A stretch of DNA of 33,431 nucleotides from Bacteroidales bacterium (GTDB lineage: Bacteria; Bacteroidota; Bacteroidia; Bacteroidales; WCHB1-69), in contig JAFXPL010000163.1 in NCBI GenBank assembly GCA_017527945.1, forward strand, positions 1-33,431, read 5' to 3'. Below are positions 13,697 to 21,509 of this stretch, in pieces. The position numbers and the translations under genes are program-made. Numbering within the stretch: position 1 is the first letter of the stretch; each line of letters starts with the position of its first letter. The notes under the pieces were generated by a model. That model did no database searches, was not told where the DNA came from, and saw only the letters and a list, made by a program, of their open reading frames with translations.

Positions 13697-14638
13697 TCAC
13701 CGCAAGATCCAATAAGGATATTCCTGGAATATCATATCCGTAGGTGGGGACATCTTGGGGTTGAGTGTCCAACGGGGCATGTTGTCGATAATACGGTAAA
13801 AGGCGCCAAACATGCGCTCGTCCTCTTCTCCTGAAATCGCAAAACGCAGACGGACATCCACCACCTCGCCGTCTTGATTGAATTCCAAAAGGAAAGCATT
13901 GTCATTGACGGATTTGTACTTCGAAGAACGCTCTTCTTTCCGATATTGACGTCTTTCTTTTTTCCATTGTTTTTCCATCATACGCTCAATAGGATCACGG
14001 GAGTGTTTTATTTCTGACCGTTTTGCATGATCCAGTTTCGTTTTTCCCTTGAGCCACTTCCGCAATTCCGGATTGTTTTTCAATTGACGGTGCATGAAAG
14101 ACTTGAATGTGCCATATTCAGAAGGGAAACGCCACACGTCTTTTCTGACCGATCGTGGGGCCGACACCGTGCCGTCCATAGCAAATTCAGGCGGTTCAAA
14201 AACCACTTCTATAGTGTCCAAACTTGTCGGGAGATTTGATTCATCGGCTGTGTCGATTTCCGGTCCATTATCCTTTTGGGGCACAACGCCCATCATCCGG
14301 TAGGTGTCGCAGGGTTTCGCGGAATCCGGAGCCGCAGGGTTGGTCGGGCCGGCATGTTTTTGCGGTCCGGTGCCGGCTTCAGGGGTCTCCGGTGTCTGCG
14401 CGGCCGCCGGTGCCGCCGACAGCATCGCGATGCCCGCCACCGCCACGGCTTTGCCGAGGGCGCGGCGTTTCGACAGTTCGTGTTCGAGGTAGCGCACCTC
14501 CGATTCGCAGTAGGGGCACGTGCCCGCGCAGTCGCCCGTGTGCGTGCACTCGCGCTCCCGCAGCGGGATGTCGTTGGCTTCGGCGACCCTCCGCCGCACC
14601 TCCTTCAGTACTTTGCATGTGGATTTTCCTCGGGGCAT
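13697..14638 (-). CDS. Cys-cluster/TonB-like membrane protein, copy B
   Basis: This 313-residue paralogue has the same N-terminal module as copy A (Cys8 and C31-x5-C37-x3-C41-x2-C44) and a hydrophobic segment at about 62-80 ending in APAAAQTPE. The periplasmic part is different: an acidic/proline-rich linker (80-160), WRFPSEYGTFKSFMHRQL, a very basic stretch around KQWKKERRQYRKEERS, then NAFLLEFNQDGEVVDVRL and MPRWTLNPKMSPP. Order and spacing fit a diverged TonB C-terminal domain (strand with DG turn, then PxW). It has its own TATCTTTG promoter, divergent from a small gene and an outer-membrane barrel gene. The shared 5' segment with a divergent 3' part indicates duplication followed by replacement, or recent gene conversion of the 5' end. 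Confidence 0.7.
   Translation of the reverse strand: MPRGKSTCKVLKEVRRRVAEANDIPLRERECTHTGDCAGTCPYCESEVRYLEHELSKRRALGKAVAVAGIAMLSAAPAAAQTPETPEAGTGPQKHAGPTNPAAPDSAKPCDTYRMMGVVPQKDNGPEIDTADESNLPTSLDTIEVVFEPPEFAMDGTVSAPRSVRKDVWRFPSEYGTFKSFMHRQLKNNPELRKWLKGKTKLDHAKRSEIKHSRDPIERMMEKQWKKERRQYRKEERSSKYKSVNDNAFLLEFNQDGEVVDVRLRFAISGEEDERMFGAFYRIIDNMPRWTLNPKMSPPTDMIFQEYPYWILR
14427..14638 (-). repeat. Shared 212-bp segment, copy B
   Basis: Partner of 12851-13062, with seven mismatches in 212 bp and no gaps. Upstream of the start codon the two copies share nothing beyond three bases. Confidence 0.9.
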
Positions 14639-14659
14639 CGTATTGAAATTTTAACGGGA

Positions 14660-14667
14660 CAAAGATA
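14660..14667 (-). promoter_or_regulatory. -7 box TATCTTTG for copy B
   Basis: The minus strand reads TATCTTTG, 21 bp upstream of the ATG at 14638, giving a very short leader. Confidence 0.6.
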
Positions 14668-14701
14668 CAAAAAGATTTGAGGCACTGAAATGAAAAAATA
14701 T

Positions 14702-14709
14702 TATTTTTG
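14702..14709 (+). promoter_or_regulatory. -7 box TATTTTTG for the 35-codon gene
   Basis: TATTTTTG fits TAnnTTTG; a TTTG at 14676-14679 lies 22 bp upstream as possible -33 element. The ATG follows 36 bp downstream. Confidence 0.55.
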
Positions 14710-14745
14710 CAGCCGTAAAATAATTCTTTAATAGAAAGCAAAAAT

Positions 14746-14853
14746 ATGGAATATACAGCCATCGTGAAAACGACCATTCCGAGGCACGCCGACATTGACG
14801 AAGAGCTGGCAGACGCAATCTGCAAACAGCTCGGAATCCCCAGAAAACGCTAA
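14746..14853 (+). CDS. 35-residue small protein
   Basis: A reading frame ATG (14746) to TAA (14851-14853) encodes MEYTAIVKTTIPRHADIDEE followed by LADAICKQLGIPRKR. It has its own -7 box 36 bp upstream and a stem-loop with a T-run directly at its stop, so it looks like an independent short transcription unit. The short strand (YTAIVKTTI) followed by an amphipathic helix with a basic tail resembles a minimal ribbon-helix-helix or a regulatory peptide, but no family is recognised. It lies between the divergent Cys-cluster/TonB-like copy B and the outer-membrane barrel gene. Confidence 0.5.
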   Translation: MEYTAIVKTTIPRHADIDEELADAICKQLGIPRKR

Positions 14854-14876
14854 TTGATTTCCCCAGATCAATTTTT
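14852..14876 (+). terminator. AT-rich stem-loop at the end of the 35-codon gene
   Basis: AATTGAT (14852-14858) and ATCAATT (14867-14873) form a 7-bp stem, followed by TTT. Weak stem, but position right at the stop codon supports a terminator. Confidence 0.35.
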
Positions 14877-14913
14877 CGGGATAAACGGAAACGGTCCGTA
14901 TAGGTAAAAATTA

Positions 14914-14921
14914 TATCTTTG
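14914..14921 (+). promoter_or_regulatory. -7 box TATCTTTG for the outer-membrane barrel gene
   Basis: Exact TATCTTTG, 44 bp upstream of the ATG at 14966. Confidence 0.6.
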
Positions 14922-14965
14922 CCGATTACAAACAATTGTTTGCAACAATCTTATTATTTTAGATT

Positions 14966-17425
14966 ATGACACAACAAAGAAAAGCAGTTTCAAAAGCAGT
15001 TGTCCTCTTTTTGCTAACAACAACTTTCTGTCTGTCAGCATTTTCTCAAAACACAATTTCCGGCGTGATACAAGACGTAAAAACCGGGAAGCCCGTGCAG
15101 TACGCGAATGTGAGCCTGCTGCGGCAGAGCGACAGCGTGCTGGTGGGCTACACTTCCGCCGACGAGAAGGGCGCTTTCCAGCTGCAGATGGTTCCGGACA
15201 ACGACTACCGATTGGTGGTCTTTTTCGTGGGCTACGAGAATTACGTGCAGATGATTTCCGTCAAGAAGGACGTTGACCTCGGCACGCTCAAGATCACCCC
15301 GGGGACAGCCACCATCGGCGAGGTGGTGGTGAAGGGCGAGCGGCCGCTGTTCGCGGTGGATGGCGAGAAGACCTACTACAACACCGCCGAGGACCCGACC
15401 GTGCAGACCGGCACCGCCTCCGACGTGCTGCAGAACGCGCCGGGCGTGTCGGTGGACGTGGAGGGCAACGTCACCCTGCGCGGCACCTCCAGCGTCGAGG
15501 TCTGGATCAACGACAAGCCCTCTCACCTCACGGAAGAAAACCTCAAGACCTACCTCCAGCAGATGCCCGCCAACAGCATCGACCACGTGGAGGTCATCAC
15601 CAACCCGTCGGCCCGCTACGGCTCCAAGGCCGACGGTATCATCAACATCGTGACAAACAGCAAAGTCAAGAAGAACCAGTTCATCAGTTTCGGTGCCAAC
15701 GCCTCCATCAAACCATACGTGAGCCCGTGGATTTCCTACGTCTGGAGCAACGACAAAATATCCATCAACCTCTACAGCAACTTCTCCTACTCGATGGACC
15801 GGCACTTCGGGAAGGGAGACCAGACCATCTACCAACCCGGCGAAGAGGGCCGCGAGATGGTGAGTTTCGAGACAGACTCGACCTATTCCAAGGGCAACCG
15901 ATACGGCGCCGGCATCCACTTCAGCCTCGACTATGACATTGACACGGCGAACACCCTCTCCTTCTGGGGCAGCTATTGGCCGAGCTGGGGCGACAGCAAG
16001 GGCTACAACGAGCAGTTCCAGGAGTTTTTCCTGCTGCCGGACACCGTTTTCTACAAGGAGAACGCCACGGGGCGTAACCGCAGCCACTGGGGCGGTTTCG
16101 GCGCATACTACCAGCATAAGTTCGACAACAAGGGACACAACCTCTCCGTGGATCTGAACGGTAGCACGTGGGGCTGGATGAGCAAGTCGGAGCTACACAA
16201 GCTCTTCCTCCAGCCGGTCGAGAGCAAGCGCGACCGCCTCATGGACTACGACGGCAGCTCGTTCAATGTTTCGGGCGAGCTAACCTACAACCGGCCCTAC
16301 TCCGAGAATGGCGAGATTTCCCTGGGCTACTACGGCGCCATAGAGCGTGACAAAGGCTATAACTATGTCGATACGATGCAGGCGGGCGCGTGGGTGCGCG
16401 ATTCTGTCCGCAGCTATTTCCACCTGTCGCCGCAGTTCGAAAACCAAGTCTTCTTCACGCTGCAGCACAAGTTCGGCAACTTCACCATCAAGCCGGGCGT
16501 GCGCCTCGAACACACATACGTCACGTTGCGCTATCCCGACATCGTGCCCGACACCTTCGGCATCCGCAAGCACTATTTCCACATCCGGCCGTCGCTGCAC
16601 CTGTCGTACCGCACCAAGTCGATGCACAACTTCCGCCTGAGCTACACTTTCCGCAGCAGCAACCCCGACGCCGACCAGCTCACGCGCTTCGTGGAATTCG
16701 ACGAGGAGGACTTCAGCAGCGGCAACCCGGAGTTGAAGTCCATCCTGACGCACTCCTTGGAGGCCGGCTGGCAGAAATACTGGACCAAGTACGGCTCGGT
16801 GGGCCTCACCCTCTACTTCCGCGCCAAAGACCGCGACATCAACACCATCAGCGTCCCCGCCTACCACGATCTCTACGGCGAACTGGTGCGTTACTCCTAT
16901 CCGGTGAATGTCGGCAAATCGTCGAACACGGGACTGGAGTTCAACACGATGTACCGCCCGAACGCCATGCTCAACGTCCGCTTCTACGCGAACGTCTATT
17001 ACGCCTATTTGGAGACGATGTATAACGGCGAGATGTACAAGGCCGACAAGTGGACCTACAGCTTCAATGCCAGCGTGTGGGCGAAGCTGTGGAAACGCCT
17101 GGAAATCAGCGTGTCCGGATATTATCAGTCGCCTTCCTTGTCGTTGTTCAGCACGACTCTGCCTTACTACAGCATTAACGCGGGACTGCGTTGCGACTTC
17201 TTCGACAAGAAGCTGTCGGTCTATCTGAACGCCAACGACATCTTCAACTGGAACCGCTGGGGCCAAAACAACGACAGTCCGTACTATGTCTCGCACAGCA
17301 CCTACAAGTACAACTCCCGTTCAGTGTCGTTGGGCTTCACGCTGCGATTCGGCAAGATGGAGCTGGAGCAGCAGGCACGCCAGGGCGCGGCCAGCGAGAG
17401 CAGCGGCGGCGGAATGGGAAATTAA
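14966..17425 (+). CDS. TonB-dependent-receptor-like outer membrane beta-barrel protein (OMP_b-brl_3 type)
   Basis: This 819-residue protein has a signal peptide (1-27, ending LSAFSQ), a carboxypeptidase-regulatory-like beta-sandwich (30-110: ISGVIQDVKTGKPVQYANVSL), a plug-like region (115-230: VDGEKTYYNTAED, ASDVLQNAPGVSVDVEGNVTLRG, VEVITNPSARYGSKADGIINI) and a long barrel of alternating aromatic strands (240-800) ending LRFGKMELE. The plug motifs are those of TonB-dependent receptors, so energised uptake is likely; the substrate is unknown. The tail after the last strand (QQARQGAASESSGGGMGN) is unusual because a barrel normally ends with an aromatic residue. No SusD partner follows; the gene is convergent with the DUF3667 gene 23 bp away. 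Neighbouring TonB-like proteins could be its energising partners. Confidence 0.92.
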   Translation: MTQQRKAVSKAVVLFLLTTTFCLSAFSQNTISGVIQDVKTGKPVQYANVSLLRQSDSVLVGYTSADEKGAFQLQMVPDNDYRLVVFFVGYENYVQMISVKKDVDLGTLKITPGTATIGEVVVKGERPLFAVDGEKTYYNTAEDPTVQTGTASDVLQNAPGVSVDVEGNVTLRGTSSVEVWINDKPSHLTEENLKTYLQQMPANSIDHVEVITNPSARYGSKADGIINIVTNSKVKKNQFISFGANASIKPYVSPWISYVWSNDKISINLYSNFSYSMDRHFGKGDQTIYQPGEEGREMVSFETDSTYSKGNRYGAGIHFSLDYDIDTANTLSFWGSYWPSWGDSKGYNEQFQEFFLLPDTVFYKENATGRNRSHWGGFGAYYQHKFDNKGHNLSVDLNGSTWGWMSKSELHKLFLQPVESKRDRLMDYDGSSFNVSGELTYNRPYSENGEISLGYYGAIERDKGYNYVDTMQAGAWVRDSVRSYFHLSPQFENQVFFTLQHKFGNFTIKPGVRLEHTYVTLRYPDIVPDTFGIRKHYFHIRPSLHLSYRTKSMHNFRLSYTFRSSNPDADQLTRFVEFDEEDFSSGNPELKSILTHSLEAGWQKYWTKYGSVGLTLYFRAKDRDINTISVPAYHDLYGELVRYSYPVNVGKSSNTGLEFNTMYRPNAMLNVRFYANVYYAYLETMYNGEMYKADKWTYSFNASVWAKLWKRLEISVSGYYQSPSLSLFSTTLPYYSINAGLRCDFFDKKLSVYLNANDIFNWNRWGQNNDSPYYVSHSTYKYNSRSVSLGFTLRFGKMELEQQARQGAASESSGGGMGN

Positions 17426-17448
17426 GGGATATGGAGGAGGCACAGGCC

Positions 17449-18378
17449 TCAACTTCCGAATGCTCTCACGAGCATAGAGATGCAGAACACCGCTATTACG
17501 ACGAACAGGACAAAAAGTACAAACATGATGGTGAAGGCGGTCACGGTCTTCAAGATAGTGCGCCACCAGCTGTAGCCGCTCATCTGTTTGAGAGGGATTA
17601 TCGTGAGAAAAATGGCGTACGAGGTCAGCTTTGTTAGGCCGAAGAAACTAAACACGATAGAATAGATGGTGTACATGTTGGCGATATAAACCAACGAGAT
17701 GAACAACTCGGGATAGCGCAGGTCGGGGATGTTCGGGCTGTGGCGGAAAAAGAAATATAGGTTTCCCGAAATGAGCATCAGTATCAGCAAGATGTTTATG
17801 CTGGGGTATTTTTGCGCGAAACGTTCCATTTTGTTTACCACTCCATACACAATGGAATGTATTTTCGCTTGTCTTGGATATTCTTCTTTGAAGCTTTTAG
17901 CGGCATCTGTTTCCGTTTTGTCAGTTCCTTCCGCATCCTTTCCCGCAGACACCTCCACCTGTTCGGTTTCGGAATCGTCTTGGAGAGGCTGGCCCGTGAT
18001 GTTCAGCCCGTGGGTTACGAGGAGGGAGATGGCGGCGAGCAGGAAATACATCTTGAAGGGGGCGAAATAGGACATTCTCATGCCGCGGAGGTAATCGAGA
18101 ATCAAAAAGCCGGGGCGCAGGATAATGTCCCGGATGGTACGGAACATTCCGCGCTCGCCCATGCCGTATTCATTGACAAAATTCTCTGCCGCCACCTTCA
18201 TGGAAAAGCGCTGTGTGGTTGCGGCCTGCCCACAACGAGGGCAGTACTTGCCGACATAATGGTCATGACAGTTCAGGCACTCGTGCTCTTCGGTTGACAT
18301 CGGCGCGACCTTGCAGGGCCGCTCGCGCCATGCCCGGAACTTCTGGATTTTCTCTTTAAGTTTCAGTTTCTTCTTCAT
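17449..18378 (-). CDS. DUF3667 family membrane protein with N-terminal zinc ribbon
   Basis: This 309-residue protein begins with a very basic stretch, then a zinc-ribbon-like motif C34-x2-C37...C46-x2-C49 (CLNCHDHYVGKYCPRCGQ), followed by the DUF3667 helix FSMKVAAENFVNEY and PGFLILDYLRGMRMSYFAPFKMYF. Hydrophobic segments at about 107-125, 190-210, 220-245 and 270-305 suggest four or five membrane spans, with an acidic soluble stretch (130-170) between the first two. Function of the family is unknown. It is convergent with the barrel gene and 96 bp downstream of a YfcC-type transporter in the same direction. Confidence 0.88.
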   Translation of the reverse strand: MKKKLKLKEKIQKFRAWRERPCKVAPMSTEEHECLNCHDHYVGKYCPRCGQAATTQRFSMKVAAENFVNEYGMGERGMFRTIRDIILRPGFLILDYLRGMRMSYFAPFKMYFLLAAISLLVTHGLNITGQPLQDDSETEQVEVSAGKDAEGTDKTETDAAKSFKEEYPRQAKIHSIVYGVVNKMERFAQKYPSINILLILMLISGNLYFFFRHSPNIPDLRYPELFISLVYIANMYTIYSIVFSFFGLTKLTSYAIFLTIIPLKQMSGYSWWRTILKTVTAFTIMFVLFVLFVVIAVFCISMLVRAFGS

Positions 18379-18474
18379 AATCAGTTGGAAGATTTTTCAG
18401 ATTGCGTTTGTTTTGGTAGTTTTTTGGGGAAATATCCAGTCGGTGACGCTTTCCAATTTATTGTTCACGCGGCC

Positions 18475-20079
18475 TCAGAAACCTGCGAACGGCATGAACA
18501 GCGGCGGGAGCAGCAGGAGGAATCCCAACACGATAAGTGCCAGAAGGAACTTCCAGATGAACTTGAACCAAGTGGCATAGGGAATCCGCGCCACGCCGAG
18601 CACGCCGATAAGCACACCGGACGTGGGGGTGATCATGTTGGTGAAACCATCGCCGAACTGGAAGGCCAGAACCGTCAGCTGCCGCGGAATCTCCATCAGA
18701 TCCGACCATTCGGCCATCATCGGAATGGTGAGCGCGGCCTTGGCGGAGCCCGACGGGATAATCAGGTTCAACAGGTTCTGCATCACGTACATGGTGGCCG
18801 TGCTGCCGACGCGGCCGGCCCCTTGCATCCCCTGCGCCACGGCGTAGAGAATGGTGTCGATGATGTGACCGTCTTCCAGAATGATGATGATGCCGCCGGC
18901 CAAACCGACCACGAGCGCGGCCACGAGAATGTCTTTGCAACCTTCCAGGAAGCTGCGAACCACCTTGTCGAATTTCATGCCGAAGGCGATGCCGGCGGAG
19001 ACTCCCATCGCGAAGAAGAGGCCCGCAATCTCCATTACATACCAACCATAACCCAACACGCCCGTCACGAGAATCAGAATCGTGAACAGCAACAGCGTAA
19101 GTATCAGATGGTGGACGGACTTCCGGGTCGCGAAGAAGCCGATGAGGACAAACAAGGCCGCCCAAATCGGGAAGAGCATCACACGGCGGCTGCCCATGCC
19201 GACGGTGATGTCGGTGTAGGGCATCGTGACGGCGCAGTATATCAGGACTGCGGAAATGCAGCCATAGACGATCCAGGCGGGAATGCCGGATTTCACCATC
19301 TCGCGTTGCGAATCCGTCACGGCCGTTTTCTCGCGCCAATAGCTGTCAATGCTGTATGTCAGCGACTTTTCGGGATTTTTCTTGATGTAATTGGCATATA
19401 TCAGCGTGAAGACAATGGCGATAACCGTCAGGATGATCCAACAGAGCAGCCGGTAGCCGAGGCCCGAAAAGGTGGGCAGCCCGGACAGTCCCTGCGCAAT
19501 GCCGATGGTGAAGGGGTTGAGCATGGCGCCCGCGAAGCCCACGTGCGCGGCCACGTAGCACATCAGCACCCCCGTGATGGAGTCGTAGCCCATCGAGACG
19601 GCCAGCGGTACAAAGACTACAATGAAGGCGATGGTCTCCTCGCTCATCCCGAACACCGACCCGAACAGACTGAACATCAGCATTATGGCAATAATCAACA
19701 GATTATTGACCCCGACCTTTCGGAAAAGGGCGTGCTGCTGCATCCGCTGGGTTTTGTCCAAGAAAAGCCAGATGCCCCGGTTGATGGCATCGGTTTCGTT
19801 CATCACCCAGAATGCACCGCCGATCATCAAAATGAAGACGATGATGCCGGAGGTGCGCTCAAACCCTTTGAAGAAGGCGGTGAAAACCTGCCAAGTCTGG
19901 GGCGCGGAATCCACGCGATGGTAGGAGTCGGCGACCACCACGTTGCGCTCGTGTCCATCAACTGTAACCGTCTGACGGTCAAATTGTCCGGCAGGCACAA
20001 TCCAAGTCAGGACCGCGCACACGGCGATGATGCCGAAGACAATGGTGAAAGTATGGGGGATGTTGAATCTGGTACGCAT
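18475..20079 (-). CDS. YfcC/DcuC family (C4-dicarboxylate/amino-acid type) transporter
   Basis: This inner-membrane carrier of about 534 residues starts MRTRFNIPHTFTIVFG and has the N-terminal signature LTWIVPAGQFDR typical of YfcC/ArcD-like anaerobic carriers. About 12 hydrophobic segments are visible, with two re-entrant-like motifs: GSVFGMSEETIAF in the first half and NLIIPSGSAKAALTIP near the C-terminus, both strongly conserved in this superfamily. Substrate may be a basic amino acid, dipeptide or dicarboxylate. The ATG at 20077-20079 is preferred over the upstream TTG at 20091, because the sequence between them is part of a 7-bp repeat. It lies 33 bp downstream of a GldH-like lipoprotein gene. 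Confidence 0.88.
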   Translation of the reverse strand: MRTRFNIPHTFTIVFGIIAVCAVLTWIVPAGQFDRQTVTVDGHERNVVVADSYHRVDSAPQTWQVFTAFFKGFERTSGIIVFILMIGGAFWVMNETDAINRGIWLFLDKTQRMQQHALFRKVGVNNLLIIAIMLMFSLFGSVFGMSEETIAFIVVFVPLAVSMGYDSITGVLMCYVAAHVGFAGAMLNPFTIGIAQGLSGLPTFSGLGYRLLCWIILTVIAIVFTLIYANYIKKNPEKSLTYSIDSYWREKTAVTDSQREMVKSGIPAWIVYGCISAVLIYCAVTMPYTDITVGMGSRRVMLFPIWAALFVLIGFFATRKSVHHLILTLLLFTILILVTGVLGYGWYVMEIAGLFFAMGVSAGIAFGMKFDKVVRSFLEGCKDILVAALVVGLAGGIIIILEDGHIIDTILYAVAQGMQGAGRVGSTATMYVMQNLLNLIIPSGSAKAALTIPMMAEWSDLMEIPRQLTVLAFQFGDGFTNMITPTSGVLIGVLGVARIPYATWFKFIWKFLLALIVLGFLLLLPPLFMPFAGF

Positions 20080-20084
20080 TGGCT

Positions 20085-20105
20085 GGTTCAAGGTTCAGGA
20101 TTCAA
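20085..20105. repeat. Heptamer array between GldH-like and YfcC genes
   Basis: Three 7-bp units GGTTCAA-GGTTCAG-GATTCAA, differing only by transitions, fill most of the gap between the GldH-like stop (20113) and the YfcC ATG (20079). Confidence 0.55.
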
Positions 20106-20112
20106 TGACATG

Positions 20113-20631
20113 CTATTTGACGGCACGGACTTTCGCGCTCAAACTGACGAATCCGAAATTGTCGGCTTTGTCGGCGCGGCGATAGACGGTGAGGGTATAG
20201 GTGCCGGGGACTTTGAACTTGCGCCGCGGATAAACGACCACGTCGATTTCCGCATTGTTGCCGTCTCCCGTGGGCTTGATGCCCGGATTCTCTTTTCGGT
20301 TGAGCAGGAAATGGCTGGTGGAGAATGATTTCATGCCGTCGGGGGTGCTCAAGGTGAGGGAGAGCGGGATGTCCGGCAAAGCGGCCACGGTGGTGTCGTA
20401 AACCAATGCGACGGACACGTCATAGTATTTGGCGGTGTCTTCGATGGTAAAGTTGAAATCCAACACCTCTTCCTCGAAAGCCCAGTTGGTGTTCGGGAAC
20501 TCATGGCGCACCTCCTGAATGTCGTTGCCGCCGCGCCGGTTGGACAAACTGTCGCACGCAGCGATGCTAAAAAGCAGAAAGACCGCGGTGAAAGCCGCAC
20601 AAATCCCTCGTTGAAAACCTATCTTCTTCAT
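20113..20631 (-). CDS. GldH-like gliding-motility/T9SS-associated lipoprotein
   Basis: This 172-residue lipoprotein has a signal peptide with lipobox IAAC (Cys26). The mature part matches the GldH layout by eye: NTNWAFEEEVLDFNFTIEDTAKYYDVSVAL, then DIPLSLTLSTPDG, and KFKVPGTYTLTVYRRADKADN near the end. GldH is an outer-membrane lipoprotein needed for gliding and type IX secretion in Flavobacteria and conserved in many Bacteroidales. A T9SS-sorted protein elsewhere in the window fits this. The conserved arginine of VxLR is replaced (VALVYD), so it is a divergent member; the assignment is moderate. It is the first gene of a unit with the YfcC transporter, an uncommon partner for gldH. Confidence 0.6.
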   Translation of the reverse strand: MKKIGFQRGICAAFTAVFLLFSIAACDSLSNRRGGNDIQEVRHEFPNTNWAFEEEVLDFNFTIEDTAKYYDVSVALVYDTTVAALPDIPLSLTLSTPDGMKSFSTSHFLLNRKENPGIKPTGDGNNAEIDVVVYPRRKFKVPGTYTLTVYRRADKADNFGFVSLSAKVRAVK

Positions 20632-20732
20632 ACTAATTGCTATTTTAATTGTTTTATTGTCAATAATTTACACAGCCATAACACGCTGATTCGCTTCTCT
20701 TCCGTTGCTTTTTCCCGTATTCGAAATTTGTG

Positions 20733-20740
20733 TACTTTTG
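20733..20740 (+). promoter_or_regulatory. -7 box TACTTTTG for the RNase H gene
   Basis: TACTTTTG fits TAnnTTTG, 48 bp upstream of the ATG at 20789. Confidence 0.5.
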
Positions 20741-20788
20741 CCACCCCTAAAAACGAAAAAAAGCAACGGCAAAAATAACATTTTTAAG

Positions 20789-21430
20789 ATGGCAAAGCAA
20801 CAAAAATACTATGTGGTGTGGGAAGGGGTGACGCCTGGGGTTTACGACAACTGGAATGACTGCAAGAACCAGGTCTATCATTTCGAGAACGCCAAGTACA
20901 AGTCGTTTGAGAGCCGCGCTGACGCAATGGCGGCTTTCAAGCAGGGTTACAAGAAATTCTACAAGGAGAATCCATCCCCGAACAATTCCGCGAAACAGTT
21001 GCTTCTGCTCCAGGACCAGCAGAAACCAATCTTGCGGAGTCTCTCCGTGGACGCGGCATGGAATTCCGTGACGAAAGTGATGGAGTACCGCGGGGTCTAT
21101 ACCGAGACCGGCAAGGAGTGGTTCCACAAGGGGCCGTTCCCTCATGCCACCAACAACGTGGGCGAGTTCCTGGCCATCGTGCATGGCCTTGCGCTAATCA
21201 AACAGCAAGGCTTTGACATTCCGATTTATACCGACAGCATGACCGCCCTGTCGTGGGTGCGCAAGAAGAAACACAACTCCGTGATTCGCCCCACCGCTGA
21301 GACGGCGGAAGTCATCAACCTGTTGGCCCGTGCCGAGAATTGGCTGCGCAGCAACACCTACGACACTCCCATCTACAAGTGGAATACGCCGCTATGGGGC
21401 GAAATTCCGGCGGATTTCGGAAGGAAATAA
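20789..21430 (+). CDS. rnhA: Ribonuclease H with N-terminal viroplasmin (hybrid-binding) domain
   Basis: The 213-residue enzyme degrades RNA in RNA-DNA hybrids. Residues 6-50 are the viroplasmin/hybrid-binding domain (YYVVWEGVTPGVYDNWNDC, then FENAKYKSF and A47-A49 helix), as in eukaryotic RNase H1 and Bacteroidota enzymes. The catalytic domain follows at about 83-213 with Asp88 (LSVDAAW), Glu126 (NNVGEFLAI), Asp149 (YTDSMTAL) and Asp209 (EIPADFG) as the four carboxylates. The frame is open further upstream, but the ATG at 20789 gives the family N-terminus (MAKQQKYYVVWEG) and fits the promoter at 20733. It is convergent with fbaA across a hairpin-forming repeat. Confidence 0.93.
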   Translation: MAKQQKYYVVWEGVTPGVYDNWNDCKNQVYHFENAKYKSFESRADAMAAFKQGYKKFYKENPSPNNSAKQLLLLQDQQKPILRSLSVDAAWNSVTKVMEYRGVYTETGKEWFHKGPFPHATNNVGEFLAIVHGLALIKQQGFDIPIYTDSMTALSWVRKKKHNSVIRPTAETAEVINLLARAENWLRSNTYDTPIYKWNTPLWGEIPADFGRK

Positions 21431-21437
21431 TGGGCTT

Positions 21438-21507
21438 TTAGCCATTAGCTGTTGGCGTTTGGCATATCTGCCAACAGCCAACAGCCAACAGCCAACAGCC
21501 AACAGCC
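21438..21507. repeat. Inverted heptamer array forming a hairpin between rnhA and fbaA
   Basis: Four units resembling TTGGCTG (TTAGCCA, TTAGCTG, TTGGCGT, TTGGCAT), a centre, then five perfect AACAGCC units. The halves are inverted copies of one motif, so the array folds: GCTGTTGGC (21448-21456) pairs with GCCAACAGC (21477-21485) and TTGGCA with TGCCAA around a TATC loop. It lies between two convergent stop codons and could serve as a bidirectional terminator. Confidence 0.75.
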
Positions 21508-21509
21508 GA

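Noticed and set aside
17437..17450. GAGGC-ACAG-GCCTC hairpin between convergent genes as a terminator
   Set aside because: Only five base pairs and no T-run on either strand.
20080..20091. TTG start for the YfcC transporter
   Set aside because: The extra codons are part of a 7-bp repeat; the ATG at 20079 gives the family N-terminus.
18385..20328. 647-codon plus-strand open frame
   Set aside because: Antisense to the YfcC transporter and GldH-like genes; low-complexity His/Asp/Gly-rich translation with no start context or domain.
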